Notes: a model not told the origin generated them from the sequence alone. A DNA stretch of 64,000 bases from Sesamum alatum (GCA_034509735.1 JACGWO010000005.1:40392479-40456478); one strand, 5' to 3'. Positions 48,187 to 63,200 are shown, counted from the stretch's first letter. Made by a program: numbers and translations.

Positions 48187-49556
48187 TTAAAAGAAATATG
48201 GGATATTTGTAGTAATTTCATTTAGGGATGTTATAGAGGACAATAATTATATAAACATTAGGGGTTGATAGAATAAGCTCTTATGAGTTGATAGATAAAT
48301 TAGATATATGACGGGGAAGTTTATAGTGTCTAATATTTAGACGAAAAAGGAACGGAGGTTTGAATTTCTATATAAATGGAATATTAAAATATTGGTAGAA
48401 AAAGTATGAGTATTAATTAGTAATTTTATTCAAAATTTACAATAGTTTGATATATTCATAATATATATTATACCCTGTTATAGGACGTGAAGATAGAGTA
48501 GAGGACTGAGCAGATTCTCCTATTAACGTGATCTTTTTAGTTGGAGGTAAGTATAGTTAATTGGATTATATATATATATATACACATACATATTGTTGGT
48601 ATACATGATTGTTATGATTGAGTATTTGTTTGGATTATATGGTTGTTTTGTGAAGATGTGATTATATGTGGTTATGGTGTACGGAACTTAGATGGATGGT
48701 TATGTATACTATGTTGATTGATAAATGAAATTGAACGTTGAAGTTACCGCAGGAGATTTGATTGTTGAATGAAGATGAGTGATGAGAATATCTGTTGAGA
48801 ATATTGTGAATTGAGATAAAGAGATGGCTTACCTAACTGGAGGGCATACTGCAATGGCTTATGATGATATGATTAATGACGAGCTGTGTGCTGTCATTGA
48901 TCAAGGGAGATGATGTAACATATCATACGAGCTGTATGCTGTGTGATATGATGGATGATGGGATATCATACAAGTTGTGTACTGCGTGATATGATGAATG
49001 ATGGGGTATCATACGAGGATGTGTGCTGTGTGATATTGAGAAAAAAAAAGATATTATGAGTGAGGGGACAATAGCCAGCGAAGACCATTGAGTGATGCAC
49101 TCCAGCTTGGGTAAGCAGGGCCCTAAGAAAATAAAATAATAAAGTTGAGTATTATGTGTAGATTGATATATGATTGTTGGTATATGTTATTTCTTATATT
49201 TGTTGTAATTGCATGATATTCATTTGATTGTGTATGTGCGTGTATATGCATATATAAGTCGATTACCTATACTTATTGAGTAGGTAGCTCATCCCTTGCC
49301 AATATTTTTCAGGATATAAGTCACAGTGACTAGCTGAATTGGATCATAAGTCGTGCTGCCAGTCTTATTAGGTGGGTCAGCAGTGACATCTTGGGTTGAG
49401 ATCTCTAGTTACATAACTACAAAGAAATTAGATTTTTATTTAAATTTGTATTTCACGATTTATTAGTTCTCATATAAATTTCTTGTAAATTGGGTTTAAT
49501 TATGGAGGATGTATTATAACTAGTAGTATTAAAGCATAGTGTTGTAGAGGGTGCTA
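48187..49556. repeat. Possible LTR fragment with 43-base tandem repeat
   Basis: At about 48885-49035 a unit of about 43 bases (GAGCTGTGTGCTGTGTGATA + TGATGAATGATGGG) recurs three to four times. Further on, TTATTGAGTAGGTAGCTCA, a T-run plus CAGG, and an end GAGGGTGCTACA (to 49556) resemble the end of a gypsy-type LTR. No second LTR is in view, so this is tentative and orientation is unknown. Confidence 0.35.
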
Positions 49557-50747
49557 CAATAGCAATTTTAGTCCAAAAAACCCTAATTTGACCGGAATTC
49601 CTCACATGAGCCGCACGTAACAGTAAAAAATTGGGAATTTTTCACTATTTCGGTTAGCTTTGCCTACGTGGACTAAAATAATCTAGTCTAGCTTACGTGG
49701 CAATTGTGATATCTTCACCATTTTTGCCAATTCACCCATTTTACTGTAAATTCTATTTTATCCCTATCCCTACCCACCCCCCTGCACGCCACCGCCCCTA
49801 CCCTCCTCCCCACCCCCACCACCAGATCATCGCCCCGTATCCCATCCCGCCACCACTGCCTGCAGAGGGGCGTGACGACGATGCCTCCCTCGCATAAGAG
49901 GGGCGACCGCCTCATCGCGCCCAGCTCAGATCTGGTCGACATCACATCGCTGAGACCATGACAAACATCCTTCTTTGTGGGGGCGGCGGCGATATTGTTG
50001 CCTTCGCCCCCAATTAAAAAGTTAAATTTAATCGCCGACAGAATGGGTAGAACAACGTGAAATCACGAATAAGGAGATGAAGTGGGAAAGAGAAATCAAG
50101 TTACCAAAATGGATGAGTATAGGTTCAAAATGATCGCAATGAGCTGGTGAGTATTTTGGTGGTGGTGTGACAGAAAATGGCATTCAGATGCCAACAAATT
50201 GACGGCGAGAAGAAATGGGGATCTAGGGTTTGGCCAAAACTGGTTGGCTGCGATTAGGGCACGCCTCTTATCCGATGAAGACATGCGTAGTGAAGGTGAG
50301 GTTGCCGGAAGACGGTGGTTTGCGTGGCCAAAAATTCGCCGTAAACAATTTTAGTCACCAAGGCGGCGACAACAGTGATGGTGGAGAGTCCACTAAATGA
50401 GGTGGTGGTGGTTATGTGGGGCTTTCTGTTTTCTCTCTACGGACCAGCCTTACGTGGGTTGGAAAGGTGAGTTGGCAAGGTGACGTGGTTTAAAAGAATA
50501 CGTCACCCCTGTCACATAAGCATATGATATTTTTTTTTTTATCCATGTATGCTAAGTAGCTGAAATTTGGAGAATTTTCCAAAATTAGGGGGCCACGTGC
50601 GCGTCATGTGTGTGATTCCAGTTAAATTAGGATTTTTTAATCCTTAAATTGCTATTTTTTAAAAATTACTGCCATGATTTGCTATTTTGGATTGGAACTG
50701 GACCAAAAGTATCGCCGTCATTAAGAAACTAGACCAAAATTGTATTT
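49557..50747. repeat. Inverted-repeat element with GC-rich core
   Basis: The start (about 49557-49640: AGCAATTTTAGTCC, ACCCTAATTTGACCGGAATT, GCACGT) is mirrored at about 50590-50665 (ACGTGCGCGT, CCAGTTAAATTAGGATT, TTAAATTGCT). The core from 49770 to 50450 is GC-richer, with open frames at 49697-49945 and 50096-50284 that I cannot assign. It may be a Mutator-like element with captured host sequence, or decayed. Confidence 0.45.
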
Positions 50748-52110
50748 TCCCACATATATATATATATATATTTATAATATACCAACAACTCATATGTGCT
50801 TTTGAAAATATATTGATAATATATATACTTAATCAAAAGTTAAACACTTTAAGGAAAAAATGAATAAATATGTGTTTTCATATTTAAGAAAAAATATTTA
50901 TAACAATGGATATGTAATACTCATTTTTACTAAAAAAATTAAATAGTAAATAACTTAATTTTATTATCAAATTAATAAAATAAAGTTTTTTGTGTATATA
51001 TTGTATTGATACTTAACTTTGAGTTTGTAAAATGTAATAAAAGTTGAACTATTTAACCTATTAATTATATTTTACTTTATTGTAATTAGAATATATATTT
51101 TCCAGTTAAGAATAAATTAATTTTAATTTAAAATGAGAATGTTGAATATATATAGATTGCATCATAACATATGTTGTGATGATGAAGCTAAATACATCGA
51201 GTTTAGAGTTGAGTGAAGAAACAGCAAGGTTGATGCGCGCAGATACATGATTCATGGGACAGCCTAATTAATTAATTTTGGGTGAATCTATAAAAATATT
51301 AGTGATAAGGCAAATGCAATTGGCATATAAGTTAGTTTCCAAGTAATTTGGCAGCCTTGAGATTGAGAGGAGGACTTTAGTCTTAGCAGTGTGTGTGTTT
51401 TTGGTATGGGGTGGTTGTGGCCTGAGCAGAGAAAAGAAAAGTTGGAAAGGTCAGTTGAGAAGATATGATCATGAATGTGGAATAAGGGTCAGTATCAATG
51501 ACGTTAGGGATCTCAAAATGAATATACAATTGTAGAAAAAGTAGGGAATAGTAGTCAATGCGGTGATGCATGTTGGGCTTGGCGGGTTGATAAGGAAAAC
51601 CAAGATCCAAGAATACGACCACAGATTGAGATTGGAAGTGAAGTCACGTGGGAGAGAGGTGTGGCAGTAGTCAGCAATCATTATATTAATAATAGTATAT
51701 TGGAAATAAAGTCTTAGTTGGGAAGTGAACAAGACAAAGATGGTATGCGTAAGAGGGAAGACTTTGCAGTCTCAATTTTAGTTGAACCCACATCACATCC
51801 CAATTCCCAGTCCCACCAATTCATCATCTTTCCTTTCTTCTCTCTAAACATATATTCAACCCAACTGGAATCTGGATTGTGATCATCTCATTTCATACAT
51901 CACTCATTATCACTATTATATATATTATCATACTCATCTACCTATAGCACTCTCTCTCTCTCTCTCTCTCTAGCTATCTATATATATATATATATGTATA
52001 TTAGCTAGTATGTGTAGGCATATTTATTTCAAGTAAGCAGTTTGCTTTTGTATGCACGTCCTCCAATAAATCCCCTTCATTCCTTCTTTCATCTCTCTGT
52101 GACTGACAAT
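50748..52110. other. Upstream region of the alpha-galactosidase gene
   Basis: AT-rich spacer. (CT)n at about 51950-51972 and (TA)n at about 51979-51996 lie 115-160 bases before the start codon and probably belong to the promoter or leader. Confidence 0.5.
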
Positions 52111-55100
52111 ATGGCTGCAAATGCAAATAACAAGTATTCCTTTAGACAATATGGCCTCCTACTGATTTTGGTATTCTGCTTCATCTGTTTCTATGACATT
52201 CCTATATCTTGTGCTGCCCCTGCCCGACACATGATGGATGTCTCACCAGACCTGCATTTCCGAAAGAAGCTCTCCGCAAATGGGCTTGCTTTAACTCCTC
52301 AGATGGGGTAAGATTGCTGCTCTGCTGCCCCTTGCTTGCCTCTCTTCCTATTAATCAGCAACACTTCACTCCAACGAAGGAGGACTCCTCGTTATTATTT
52401 GATTTTCATTTCTTATTTTATCATTCTATCTCTAACTTGTGTTGTACACTGTCAATCATTGACAATGCTGCAAGCATCAAAATCAGAATATCAGATCCCA
52501 ACCTCTCCCAAATATTAGTTTTCATTTATTACTAATCAGATTTCAATACCAATACTACTAACATATGTTCTGGGAATCACATTTATTTATTCCATTTCCT
52601 TCCTCGGCAAACCAACAGAGCCTAAAGCTTTTTTTTTTTTTTTTTTCTTCAATTACAACATGATTAGTCTTGGGTGTCTGCACTTTTCAGATGGAACAGC
52701 TGGAACCATTTTCAATGTAACATTGAAGAGAAATTGATTAGAGAAACAGCTGATGCAATGGTATCAACTGGGCTTGCTGCGCTTGGATATGAATATATAA
52801 ATCTTGGTAACCATCATCAACTCTGTATTATCAGTTTCATATCTTGACATTACATATGTTACTGTTCTAAGCATTTTCTCATTTGGCTTTCTCAGATGAT
52901 TGTTGGGCAGAACTAAACAGAGACTCTCAGGTACTTGCCCCTTTCAGTTTCTTAATTTCACGGTTTCATGATACATTACTTCAACTTTAGTTGCCTTGTG
53001 CATGTGTAAGAATCTATCTAGAGGACTGGAGGTAAAGGAAAGATCACAAACACTAGTCTGTGATATCAAAGGTTTCATGATACAAATTCACTCTCTCATC
53101 TTTTGTTAAAGGTACATCTCTGGATGGAGGACCGCTGCTAGGCTTTTCCTTTAATATCAGAATTATAAATAATATCAGAAATCATGTGACCGGAGCGAAA
53201 AAGAATTAATATAAAACATGTTATGCATATCCAATCACTATAGATTCTCTTACACGTTATGCATGCATATCTAATGCAGGGGAATCTCGTCCCGAAAGCC
53301 TCTACATTTCCTTCCGGAATCAAAGCGCTCGCGGATTATGTTCATGGAAAAGGATTAAAACTTGGAATTTACTCTGATGCTGGGTAATCACATTGATTTC
53401 ATTTACTTATACTGTCGCATATCCCATACGAAAAAAAGAAAAAGTGTATACACATCAAGTGGTAATAGGTCATAAAGGGGAGACATGTTCTAATTTCATA
53501 AATGCTTTTGATAGTTGTAAGTTGTATTATTAATTTGCAGAACTCAGACATGTAGCAAGCAGATGCCTGGATCACTAGGATATGAAGAACAAGATGCAAA
53601 AACTTTTGCCTCATGGGTACATTTATGATCCTGGAACTGCTAGCTTTCATTTTCAACAAATCTGCTTATGATTATTTTTATTTTTTTTCAAACAGGGGAT
53701 TGACTATTTGAAGTATGATAACTGTAACAACAATGGTATCAGCGCTAAGGAGAGGTATATCCTTTTTGCACTTATGCATGTTTACTAAATATCTACTTTT
53801 AGTTTTTCTTAAACTGTCAAAGGGAACAATCCTTTGAATTGTATTGTTATAGTGATTTGTTTGGTTGATGAACAAGGTACCCTGTAATGGCAAAGGCTTT
53901 ACTGAATTCTGGCCGGTCCATCTTTTTCTCAATGTGTGAATGGTGAGTTAATTCTTTAATAGCAATCGAGGACGATTATTCCTTGGGCCTACAGAATAAT
54001 AATAATATACAATAGCTAATACTGTATCTGTATCCACATGAGGAAGTGAAACATTCAATCCTGTATTGATCAAAAGAAAAAAGACACATTCTATCTTGTT
54101 TTGTAGACAGTGCGTCTCATGCCTGAACTGATGCAAACAATTTCATAATGTTTTGGTGGAAGAGGCACACTCTATTTGTTGTGCTACTCGTTACTTTCAT
54201 CAAAATAGTGCTACAGGTTATATGAGTACAATCTTCGTGTTCGAAACATTTTACAGGGGCCAAGAAGATCCTGCAACATGGGCCAAGTCCGTTGGGAACA
54301 GTTGGCGAACAACTGGAGACATTAGTGATAACTGGGACAGGTGAAATCAAAAGGCTTCAAACTCTTGGAAAATATATTCTTTTCTGGAACTCAATTAATG
54401 CAATTTTTCCAAATTTTTATTACATTAAAGTCCTGAGCTTAGTATTCAGAAGGTGCGTTGTGAAGCAAACAAATTATTGCTAAACTAAACTTTTAGTACT
54501 ACTACAAGTAGTAAAGAGTTGTTGCTTATTTACAGGACTGTATTATTGATTAATTCACCTGCTTTATGCATAATTACATGTGAAGGAAGTGTTCTTATAC
54601 TCATATAAGAGTTATTGTTCATGTACTCTTCATTCGATTTCTCTGATTTAATTCTACCTTGCTAGCATGACTTCTCGGGCAGATCTGAATGACAAATGGG
54701 CATCCTATGCTGGGCCAGGTGGATGGAATGGTAAGACTGTAGTAGATGGCTACAATTTTTTTGAGGCATAAAGTTTTCATCTTTATATTAATGTGTCTAT
54801 GGTCATGCACCTAAGCTTGTCCTTGTGATCTTGCCAAGTTCAATTTTTAATTCCACAATGAATTTTTTCCTGCTGCTGTTCTGTTCTCCACGACTATCGT
54901 AGATCCCGACATGTTGGAAGTTGGAAATGGTGGGATGAATAGCCAAGAGTATCGGTCACATTTCAGCATATGGGCACTAGTGAAAGTAAGTGAGAGAATA
55001 GTTGATAACTAGAATTTCTGCAGGGACACTAGTACTAGTAGTAGTAGCTTAACATGCATTTTGTTTGTGGGATAGGCGCCTTTGCTGATTGGGTGTGATA

Positions 55101-55723
55101 TTCGATCAATGGACAGCGAAACGCTTGGACTGCTAACCAACAAGGAGGTTATTGCCATCAACCAGGGTGAGTGTTCACTCACTAACTGCTTTGTCCCATA
55201 AAAAAAGAAAAAGGAGACTAAATTTGATTAGCTTCTGTACTAACATTTGCTTTTGAGAACAGATAAACTTGGAATTCAAGGGAAAAAGATAAAGAAAGAT
55301 GGAGATTTAGAGGTAAAAATGCTGGGGATACTGTTTTTGCCTTTGGCAGAAAAATGAAATGAAATAATTAACATGGACGTATAAATGTGAATACAGGTGT
55401 GGGGAGGACCCCTCAGTAGAAATAGAATTGCCATCGTTTTGTTGAACAGAGGAGCTTCACAAGCTACCATTACTGCTTACTGGTCAGATTTAGGGCTTAA
55501 TTCAACAACACTAGTCCATGTCCGAGATGTATGGGCGGTAAGGGGTGAAGATAGATTCATGCATCCGCCATTAAATAATTTGTTTTTTCTTTGTAATTTT
55601 TACTCACTTATTCAATCCTCTGCACTGCAGCATTCAACCCAAACCTCAGTTAAAGGACAAATCTCGGCTGCTGTAGCTTCCCATGACTGCAAAATGTATG
55701 TTCTGTCTCCTCAGTCTCACTGA
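52111..55723 (+). CDS. Alpha-galactosidase, GH27
   Basis: Hydrolyses terminal alpha-1,6-galactose from raffinose-family sugars, galactomannan or galactolipids; expected in the apoplast or vacuole. Fourteen exons join to 419 residues: 52111-52307, 52691-52806, 52896-52930, 53280-53383, 53541-53616, 53696-53754, 53877-53942, 54257-54340, 54666-54730, 54903-54985, 55076-55166, 55263-55312, 55397-55537 and 55631-55723. A signal anchor (about residues 12-32) and a propeptide precede the mature start [20 protein letters not shown]. The nucleophile is Asp184 in YLKYDNCN and the acid/base Asp239 in SWRTTGDI, 55 residues apart as in rice alpha-galactosidase. [10 protein letters not shown] and GPGGWNDPDML follow, then a beta domain ending [12 protein letters not shown]. 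Start at 52111 is chosen because the frame has no earlier ATG. Complete and undamaged. Confidence 0.96.
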
Positions 55724-57202
55724 GAGAGTGCTCAGGCTTAATTGCCTTCTCGTGGTAGATGTATGCGTAATTTACAAATACGTAATTTATAATGAAACTT
55801 TATCAATTATATGATAATCGTTTCCCGTATGAGTTTTAGTGGAAAGTACATTCTCGACTTTACATCTTGATATATTTTTACTAACTGTACGTGGCATGTG
55901 TACAAAAATATTTAAAAAGTATAAATAAATAAATATTTTTATTAATTATAGTATGTATTTATTTGATTTGATTTTTTCATAGATGAAGGAAAATGAATTT
56001 GAAATAGAGAGAAGACAAAATTTAAGGTATCATAGTAATATAAAGAGGATTGATATATAAATAAATGATTTTGAACGGAAAAATATAAATAATTATTTAA
56101 AAGGATAGTTTTGCCACTTGAGGATTATGGGAAAGATAGAAGTTCTACCAGACCAAAGATATAAAAAATGTACCAATTATACATGGTACGCTCAAACATG
56201 TGTGTATAATTAATTTAAATTTATAAATAAAAATATTTTTAGAAAATATATGTTAACTAAATAAATAAAAAAAATACTAAAAAATATAAGAAAATTATGG
56301 AATATTATTTGTAGAAATTGAGAATAGAAAATGAAAAATTGAGAAGAGAAACAAAAAAAAATTATGATTAATAAAATAATTACAAAAAATTGACAAGTCA
56401 AATAATTAAAGACACCAAAAGAATGTGTTTCAAATGAGTATACAAATTCAAAATTTAAATAATATAATTGTTACTTATTCAAAATATATATGTTAGTTAA
56501 ATAAAAAAAATAGTAAAAAGATAAAAATTGTGAAATATTATTGAGAGAAGAATAGGGGAGGAAAAAGACACGTGAAAGATGAGAGAGAGGGGGGTTGAGA
56601 ATAGGAAAAAAACATAAAAATAATTTAAAAAATAAAAAATGACAGACCAAAAATTATTGAGACACGAAAGAAATGTTCTTCAATTTTAATAAGGTAAAGC
56701 CAAATAGATAGAAAATAATTCATTTTTGGCTAAAGGGGTCTGAATATTTTCTTCGAAAATAAACAAGAGTTGCCATCAAAACAAGTATTCCTATTGCCCT
56801 CTGCAAAAGTGAATTGAGCTTGATCCTTCTTTGCCATCCACGAGGCATCGTACTCCTACAATTTTTTCAGCTTGTTATTTACATGATTCACCATATGTTT
56901 AAGTCCCTTCACCAAATTTCAATCATTTAAAGCTGGGAAAACCACAGTTCTCAACAAAGACTGATATCTGTATGTACCAAGTCTTTCAGTGTTATTTCTT
57001 TTCTGATGTGTACTATTTACGTCGATTGAATTTGTACAACTGGATCTCCCCTCGACCCAAAAGGAATTCCCTATCCTAACATCCAAGAATAGATTCCTCA
57101 AAACAAATAATGGTGAGTTTACAGGGGAATTAAGGCCACCATTACAAGGATGGCAATGATGGTATTTACTGCAAATAAGTTGACCCCTCTTAAAATACAT
57201 GC
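55724..57202. other. Spacer between convergent genes
   Basis: 3' flank of both the alpha-galactosidase and the TEX2-like gene. It includes an imperfect direct duplication of about 200-250 bases, very A-rich (about 56210-56410 and 56450-56690; shared ATATATGTTA.TTAAATAAA words). The open frame at 56919-57200 (minus) is probably the 3' UTR of the TEX2-like gene. Confidence 0.5.
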
Positions 57203-60200
57203 TCAGGGCCCCCTGATCCTCTCGACAAAACTTCTTCCCTTCTCTTCAAAGTGGCGCCTCTTCACCTCAAGCTTTTCTCCCATTTTCTTTCCCAATCCAC
57301 GCATTCGTTCTCTCGTCCCTAGTCTCTTTGTTCTTGTATCATCGTCTTCTGCATTCTGAACTTGTCCATTTCCAAAGACCCGTGATGGAGAATGCACGCA
57401 GGTATCTGGTTTCTCCTCTATGCTCCTCGAGCCAGATTCTTGCATTTTATCCTTCTTTATTAAAGGGGCTCTTAGTTCTTGGAAAGAACTGTCATTCAAT
57501 GTTGACTCACCCATGGAACTTGGTGAAGATGCACAGCGATCCAAGGACTCACATGTTACTTGTGAGACACTCCCAACATTTTTCAATTTCTCACGGTCGA
57601 CTTCCAACCTAGGTGGATTACCATGATGCGGTTCAACGGCATGTGTTGCATCCCCTGGTTGGAAGCAGGATCCTTCTTGTTTTATGGTACTACTAGCAGA
57701 ATCTTGATTATGTTTATACCACATAAAAGGAGCAATACTCCTAGGGACCCAGTCATCTTTCTCTGCTAACATCCAAGAAATTCCAACACTCTCACTATTT
57801 GGGAGCACCAAAGTTTCACGGATTGCCGCCTGTGAGAAATATGGAGTCAGTCCCAAACTTCTAAAAATGATGAACAGCCTCATCCACAGCAAGTGAATCC
57901 CATAAAGCAGAGATGTCAGCCTCACACATATTGATCTCAAAGAAAGTTGAAAGTGCAGAAAAAATGCCGAATTGAGAGGAAAACAGGAGAGATAAATGCT
58001 CCAAGTAATTGAATTTCTTGAAAGTAGACATTCATAATCACAAATAGTTCAAATAAATTTCCTATAAATGGAACATTCGTTTAAAACTTTCATTTCAAGA
58101 AACAAGTTCAGCAGCACCCAGTTAGCTATTGTTATCAAAGTAACGGCCTATGGCACATCCTAGACAGCCAAAGAAAATGCAATTGAAAAGAAACATTGAT
58201 GAGAATGTGTCATACTAGCTCGAGGATCTCAGCCTGCATAATGAAGTTTGGTCCATGAAAGAAAAAGCTTGCAAATATCAGTTACAGGTACCAGATCTCA
58301 AGGTCTTTATGGTGTAAAACAAACAAATCAATGGTATGGAGTATCATAACTTGGGTTCAATTCCTTCTCAACAGGTTATAATGATTTCAGAGTTCCTATT
58401 GTTGCAGCATCAGATTATAATTCTAAGACTATACTCTCATTTCCTAATCCTTTCACATTGTTCTTGTAACTAAACTGATGAGTCTTTATGGGAGTGAATG
58501 ACCTAAGTAACTGGTGACCAACTATTAGAAGAATGGCACACTTCATACACAACTGAAAGTAACTGTGATTGCTTGTGATTTCATCCCATCCCATCTCATC
58601 TCATCCCACTGAGAAAAAATGAGATAGAATGAGTTTGGTTGAGATGAATTTTTTTTTAAAAAATATGTGATTGGAAGTGAGATAAAAGTGTAAGGATTAT
58701 AGTTGATATCATGTGTAAAAAGTGTTAAAAAATAAACAAAATATAATGATTATAGTGATTTCACCATGGGATTTAAGAGCAACTAGGCTGCAGACGTGTA
58801 CTTTACTGCTACTGCACAAACTAATCAACAAATTCACTGGATTGGTGTTGGAATTCAGGAGCCACGACTCTAAGGTTACCCTTTTCTTGTCTTTTCTTTT
58901 TCTATTTCATCCTGTATTTTCTTTGTAAGATATGAATAACACAGAACAAAAACATGATTCTGACCTTGTTTAATTTAACAGATCTCATTTAGGTACCCTT
59001 CACAACAATCAAAAAGATTTAATTTCAAAACTAAACAAATCTTTGACACACTTAACTCCAATCAAGAGACTTCATTTCAGCATTCATGTTCTTTTCCCCG
59101 CAAAACAAAACTTTTGAAAATCGATTAGAGAGTCAACTACCATCTTAAACTGAAAATATGCTTTATATTGGTCAAACTTTTACTATGACTAAATTGTAAA
59201 ATGTAATGTGCTAATTACATTCTGTTATATTTTAATCTGTCTTTCAGCACGTTACATCCACATCAAACGTGACTGGATTAAACAGTTTTTATATTCAATG
59301 CAAGTATACTTTCAAGTAGCTATATAAATGTGCTAATGAGTGACTTAGATATAGGTAAGGATCTCACCTTGAATCGACTGATCAGGAACAAAGCAAGATG
59401 ACCATTCGTAACTTTGTGGTCCCCAACGAAAGATTCCAAGTTAAATTGAATGTCAGGCATAGAAGTAAACCCAAACCATATTTGATCTGAAGGTGGAGGC
59501 TTCATGCACAACCTTATTGTTCCACAAAGAGAAGAGACCCTTATCCCCAATGAGAGAGGAACCTTCAATAAATGAATACTAATCAGGTCACAGAAAGACA
59601 GGCTTTCTCCACATTTCATTGCACTTTATGTATGCCTTGAATATGAACTGCTTTACAAGTTGGTGCACAATGCTTGAGTAACAACAATTGAGTACTTTCA
59701 CAAAGTGAGGAAGAACAAGATATTGCAAACAAAGCCCACAACACCTGGTCTCGCTCGAGGAGCCCACCCCATGGCATGGGCACGTTGTGACATCTATGTC
59801 CCTACTATCTAAATTTATTTACAAGTACATACACACACATACATACATATGTAAGTATTGGACCACACATCACATCAAATTGCAACACTGCTCTTTATGC
59901 AGTATCCATCAAATCAGCGGATTTCAGAACAAAACTAGTTATTCTGTGTATTAAACTTGCCGAGACTGGAAGAGATGGCATGGGGAAATAAGAAACAGAA
60001 AACGTTGTGCATATCTTTCCCTCCAACAATTTATGTTCGATGGAGCAGGTTAGAGGGGACGAGAAGTTCATCTCTACTCTGTAGGAGGAAAGCTCTTTAC
60101 ACTTCCTCTATCATATAGCATCTGGATAAAGAAAAAGGACATAAAATCTTGATTTGCCCTTTTCTATTTGTCGTTTTACACATAAAAGGTCCTCTTGATT

Positions 60201-63200
60201 GAAACTTACAAAATATACTGCTAATGTTGAACAATGATGCTAAAACTATTAGAACACTCGCAATGTAATTAGGAAAAACACAAGTTCTAATTATTTTAGA
60301 GTCACGTAATGTTCATTTTATTGCACGTATCCATGAGATATATTTGGACACTTTTTAATGCAGTTAAACTCAATTTATTAGTGACATCCCCCTCCCCCGC
60401 CCCCCCCCCCCAAAAAAAAAAAAAAAAAAAAAAAACAGAGATTATTACAGGACACTTCTTAATTTTTATTCACACAATTAATTTTCTATAAAGATAACTG
60501 TTATTAAAAATGCTATAAGCAAAGAGTGCATGGAGAACGTATATTATGCAATGTAAAGCACCAGAGTGATGATAAATCTATATATCATGAAACATAAAAT
60601 AAATAAATTATAGGCCATCTAAATATGCACCCATACGAGTATATTTTGACACTTCCCAAAGATAGAGAGGCTAGTATTAAGTTAGCCAATAGATGTATAT
60701 GTAGTTGGATTTAATCTTAAATCTCTCTTTTAACTACCGAACTGAGATGGGAATTAAGTAGCAAACTTGGTGCATCTTTATTTCAAAATATTGAATGTCA
60801 TACTGATAATTTTATCTTCAATTTATTAATGATTTTGGGATTTTAAAATATTTTTATACATTTCACGTCCCGTGCCTTTTATTGGTGTACAACTAGTCTC
60901 TCAGGTAGGTTAGCCAACAACACGCATTTAGAAGCCCATTTACTTTGGCGGGCCCAATGATATCAATAGGCTCACTTATAAGCTTGTCAACCTTAAAATC
61001 TAAAACCTTATGAACTTGAGATGGTTTATCCATCAACTTGTAAACCATACTGATGAAACTCAAGAACCAAAGAGGGAAAAGTTTCTAACAGAATAACATC
61101 ATTCAAGACTTTGCAAGAGACTTCAGATGTGGATGATCTTATTCCAGATTAAACTAGAAGAAATACTGGGTGTTCATTTCATAGAAAGAAAGATATAAAA
61201 AGTCCCACAATGCTGGCAAGGACTGAATGCACAAAAGAGAGAATTTAGAAATTTTATTGAATAAAGCACCTGCTCTGTCGGCCACTTCATTGGTGCCTTT
61301 TGTGGCCTTCATTTGACTGGACAGTCTCCAAACCAATATATTACAAAAACCCTTTGAAACAACATATAAACCACTTCAAGAGAAATTTGACAATCAGAAA
61401 ACAAGCACGAGAGAAGGACCACTTATCCAAGCTTATGGAAGCAGTAGACTTGATAAGCTAGAAAGGCAGAACATATTTACAAACCTGTGACACCTGTTTG
61501 GTGATAGAGTGTAATATAGATTTCCATCTAGACCCTTGAGGGGATGCATGTGCAGTGCTTCGGGAGTTTTCAGTCTCATCTGCAACAGTATAAAGTTGAA
61601 ATAAGGGGAAAAGGATTTTGACAGTTTGATATACCTCTCCTGGTGAAAAGAAATATTTTAGTTTATGCAAATATCAGGGGTAAAAGATTGCGCCACTAAA
61701 TTATAAGAAATGGTCGAACATATGCTGATATGCATCAAATCTATCTCCTGCAAGGAAATACGTTGCATTCCCTAAACTAAATCAAGACCAGAAAGCAAAA
61801 AGACCAAATGGACAACCTTGGTGTAAATTCTTCATGTTTCTGTTGAGGCACATCTCCTTCATACTTTCAACATGCTTTGACACATCTCAATGCTGATATT
61901 CAGCCCATATGACCTAATTTTGGCTTCGTTCCGAATACAACAATATAATATTTATCACTTCCCAAAGCAAAAGTTTTTGCAAACACTTTCTTAATTTATA
62001 AAGAAGCAAACAAACTGACAAGTTTCATTTTTGTTTTTGACAAATTCTTGGTTAGGTAAGGCGAATCTAAGTGCATAAGAAAGAGAAAAGAAGTGCACAA
62101 CATAAATGACATATTAGGAAGGAAGTTGAAATTTACCACCCTAGGGTGGTTGTTTATACAAAACTATTTAAAAAATTAATTGGACAGACTGTTCCAGATT
62201 GCGGGTTGCTGTATTCAAGACGCCAAATGCTATAGATACTCATGACTGGACTGCCCCAATATGTCCATGCATGATGGTGAAAAAATTATGATACTAAGAT
62301 GCTAAGCAAGCACATTAACCTAGGACACTAGGAAAAGAGAAAGATAAGTAATTTGATGCAAACAGCTAAGTCAGCTCGGCAATAATTTCAGGTTCGTAAA
62401 TTACAGAAGAACCTAATCCGCAGGTATTGTTTCAGAATCTCTGCTGCAGCCAGGACCACATTATTGTACTTCTAGCAGAAACTCAAACTATTACCATCCA
62501 GTTGTTAGTAATGGTGAATTGGAAGCTAACATAAGTTTAACTTGATGTATGTCTATAACATAAGCCACAAGCATCTATAAGAGATCTATGATATCTCTAC
62601 ATCAGTTTCTAGTCAAAATTATATACAACTTATGCCTAGAGTCCATCAAGCATTTTTCAGAAACCTGTCTTGATCCAGAAATTAGTTTCTTCAGATGACT
62701 GAAAATTCTTTTTATCCCATAATCCATTGTCCAACTCCAAGTCAACAATGATAATGATCCACGATAAGGGATAGAACTGTTCCATTTACGGCACCTATCT
62801 CATATAACTAAGTAAAATTTGATGCAAAACCTTGAAATTATCAGGCACCTAAAAATTTGTCTATCTCATTTCAGAGATCAACTAACCCACAGAATCAAAT
62901 TTCCAATAAAGGCATTATTAATCTTTCCAAAGTTCCAGAGAAACTAACGATTCATTCAGAGCAAAATTCAAGTGTCAAGGCTGTATTCTATAAAGTACAA
63001 GATACAACATTTACTAGTACATTCAATAAAATAGGATGATGAATTAAGTAATCAGTTCAGTCCACACCTTTCTCACGATATCCTTCATCTTTTTGTTTCA
63101 TTTCATGAATAGTGTCTTCTGGAAGCTTCAATTGTTTCCCAAGATACTCAAAACCGTCCAGCAGATCAGAGGTTACCTCACCAGCAGTGTTAGTGTCGAA

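Noticed and set aside
52042..52110. N-terminal extension of the alpha-galactosidase
   Set aside because: There is no ATG in frame before 52111; the extension would need a TTG start and lies in the CT-rich leader.
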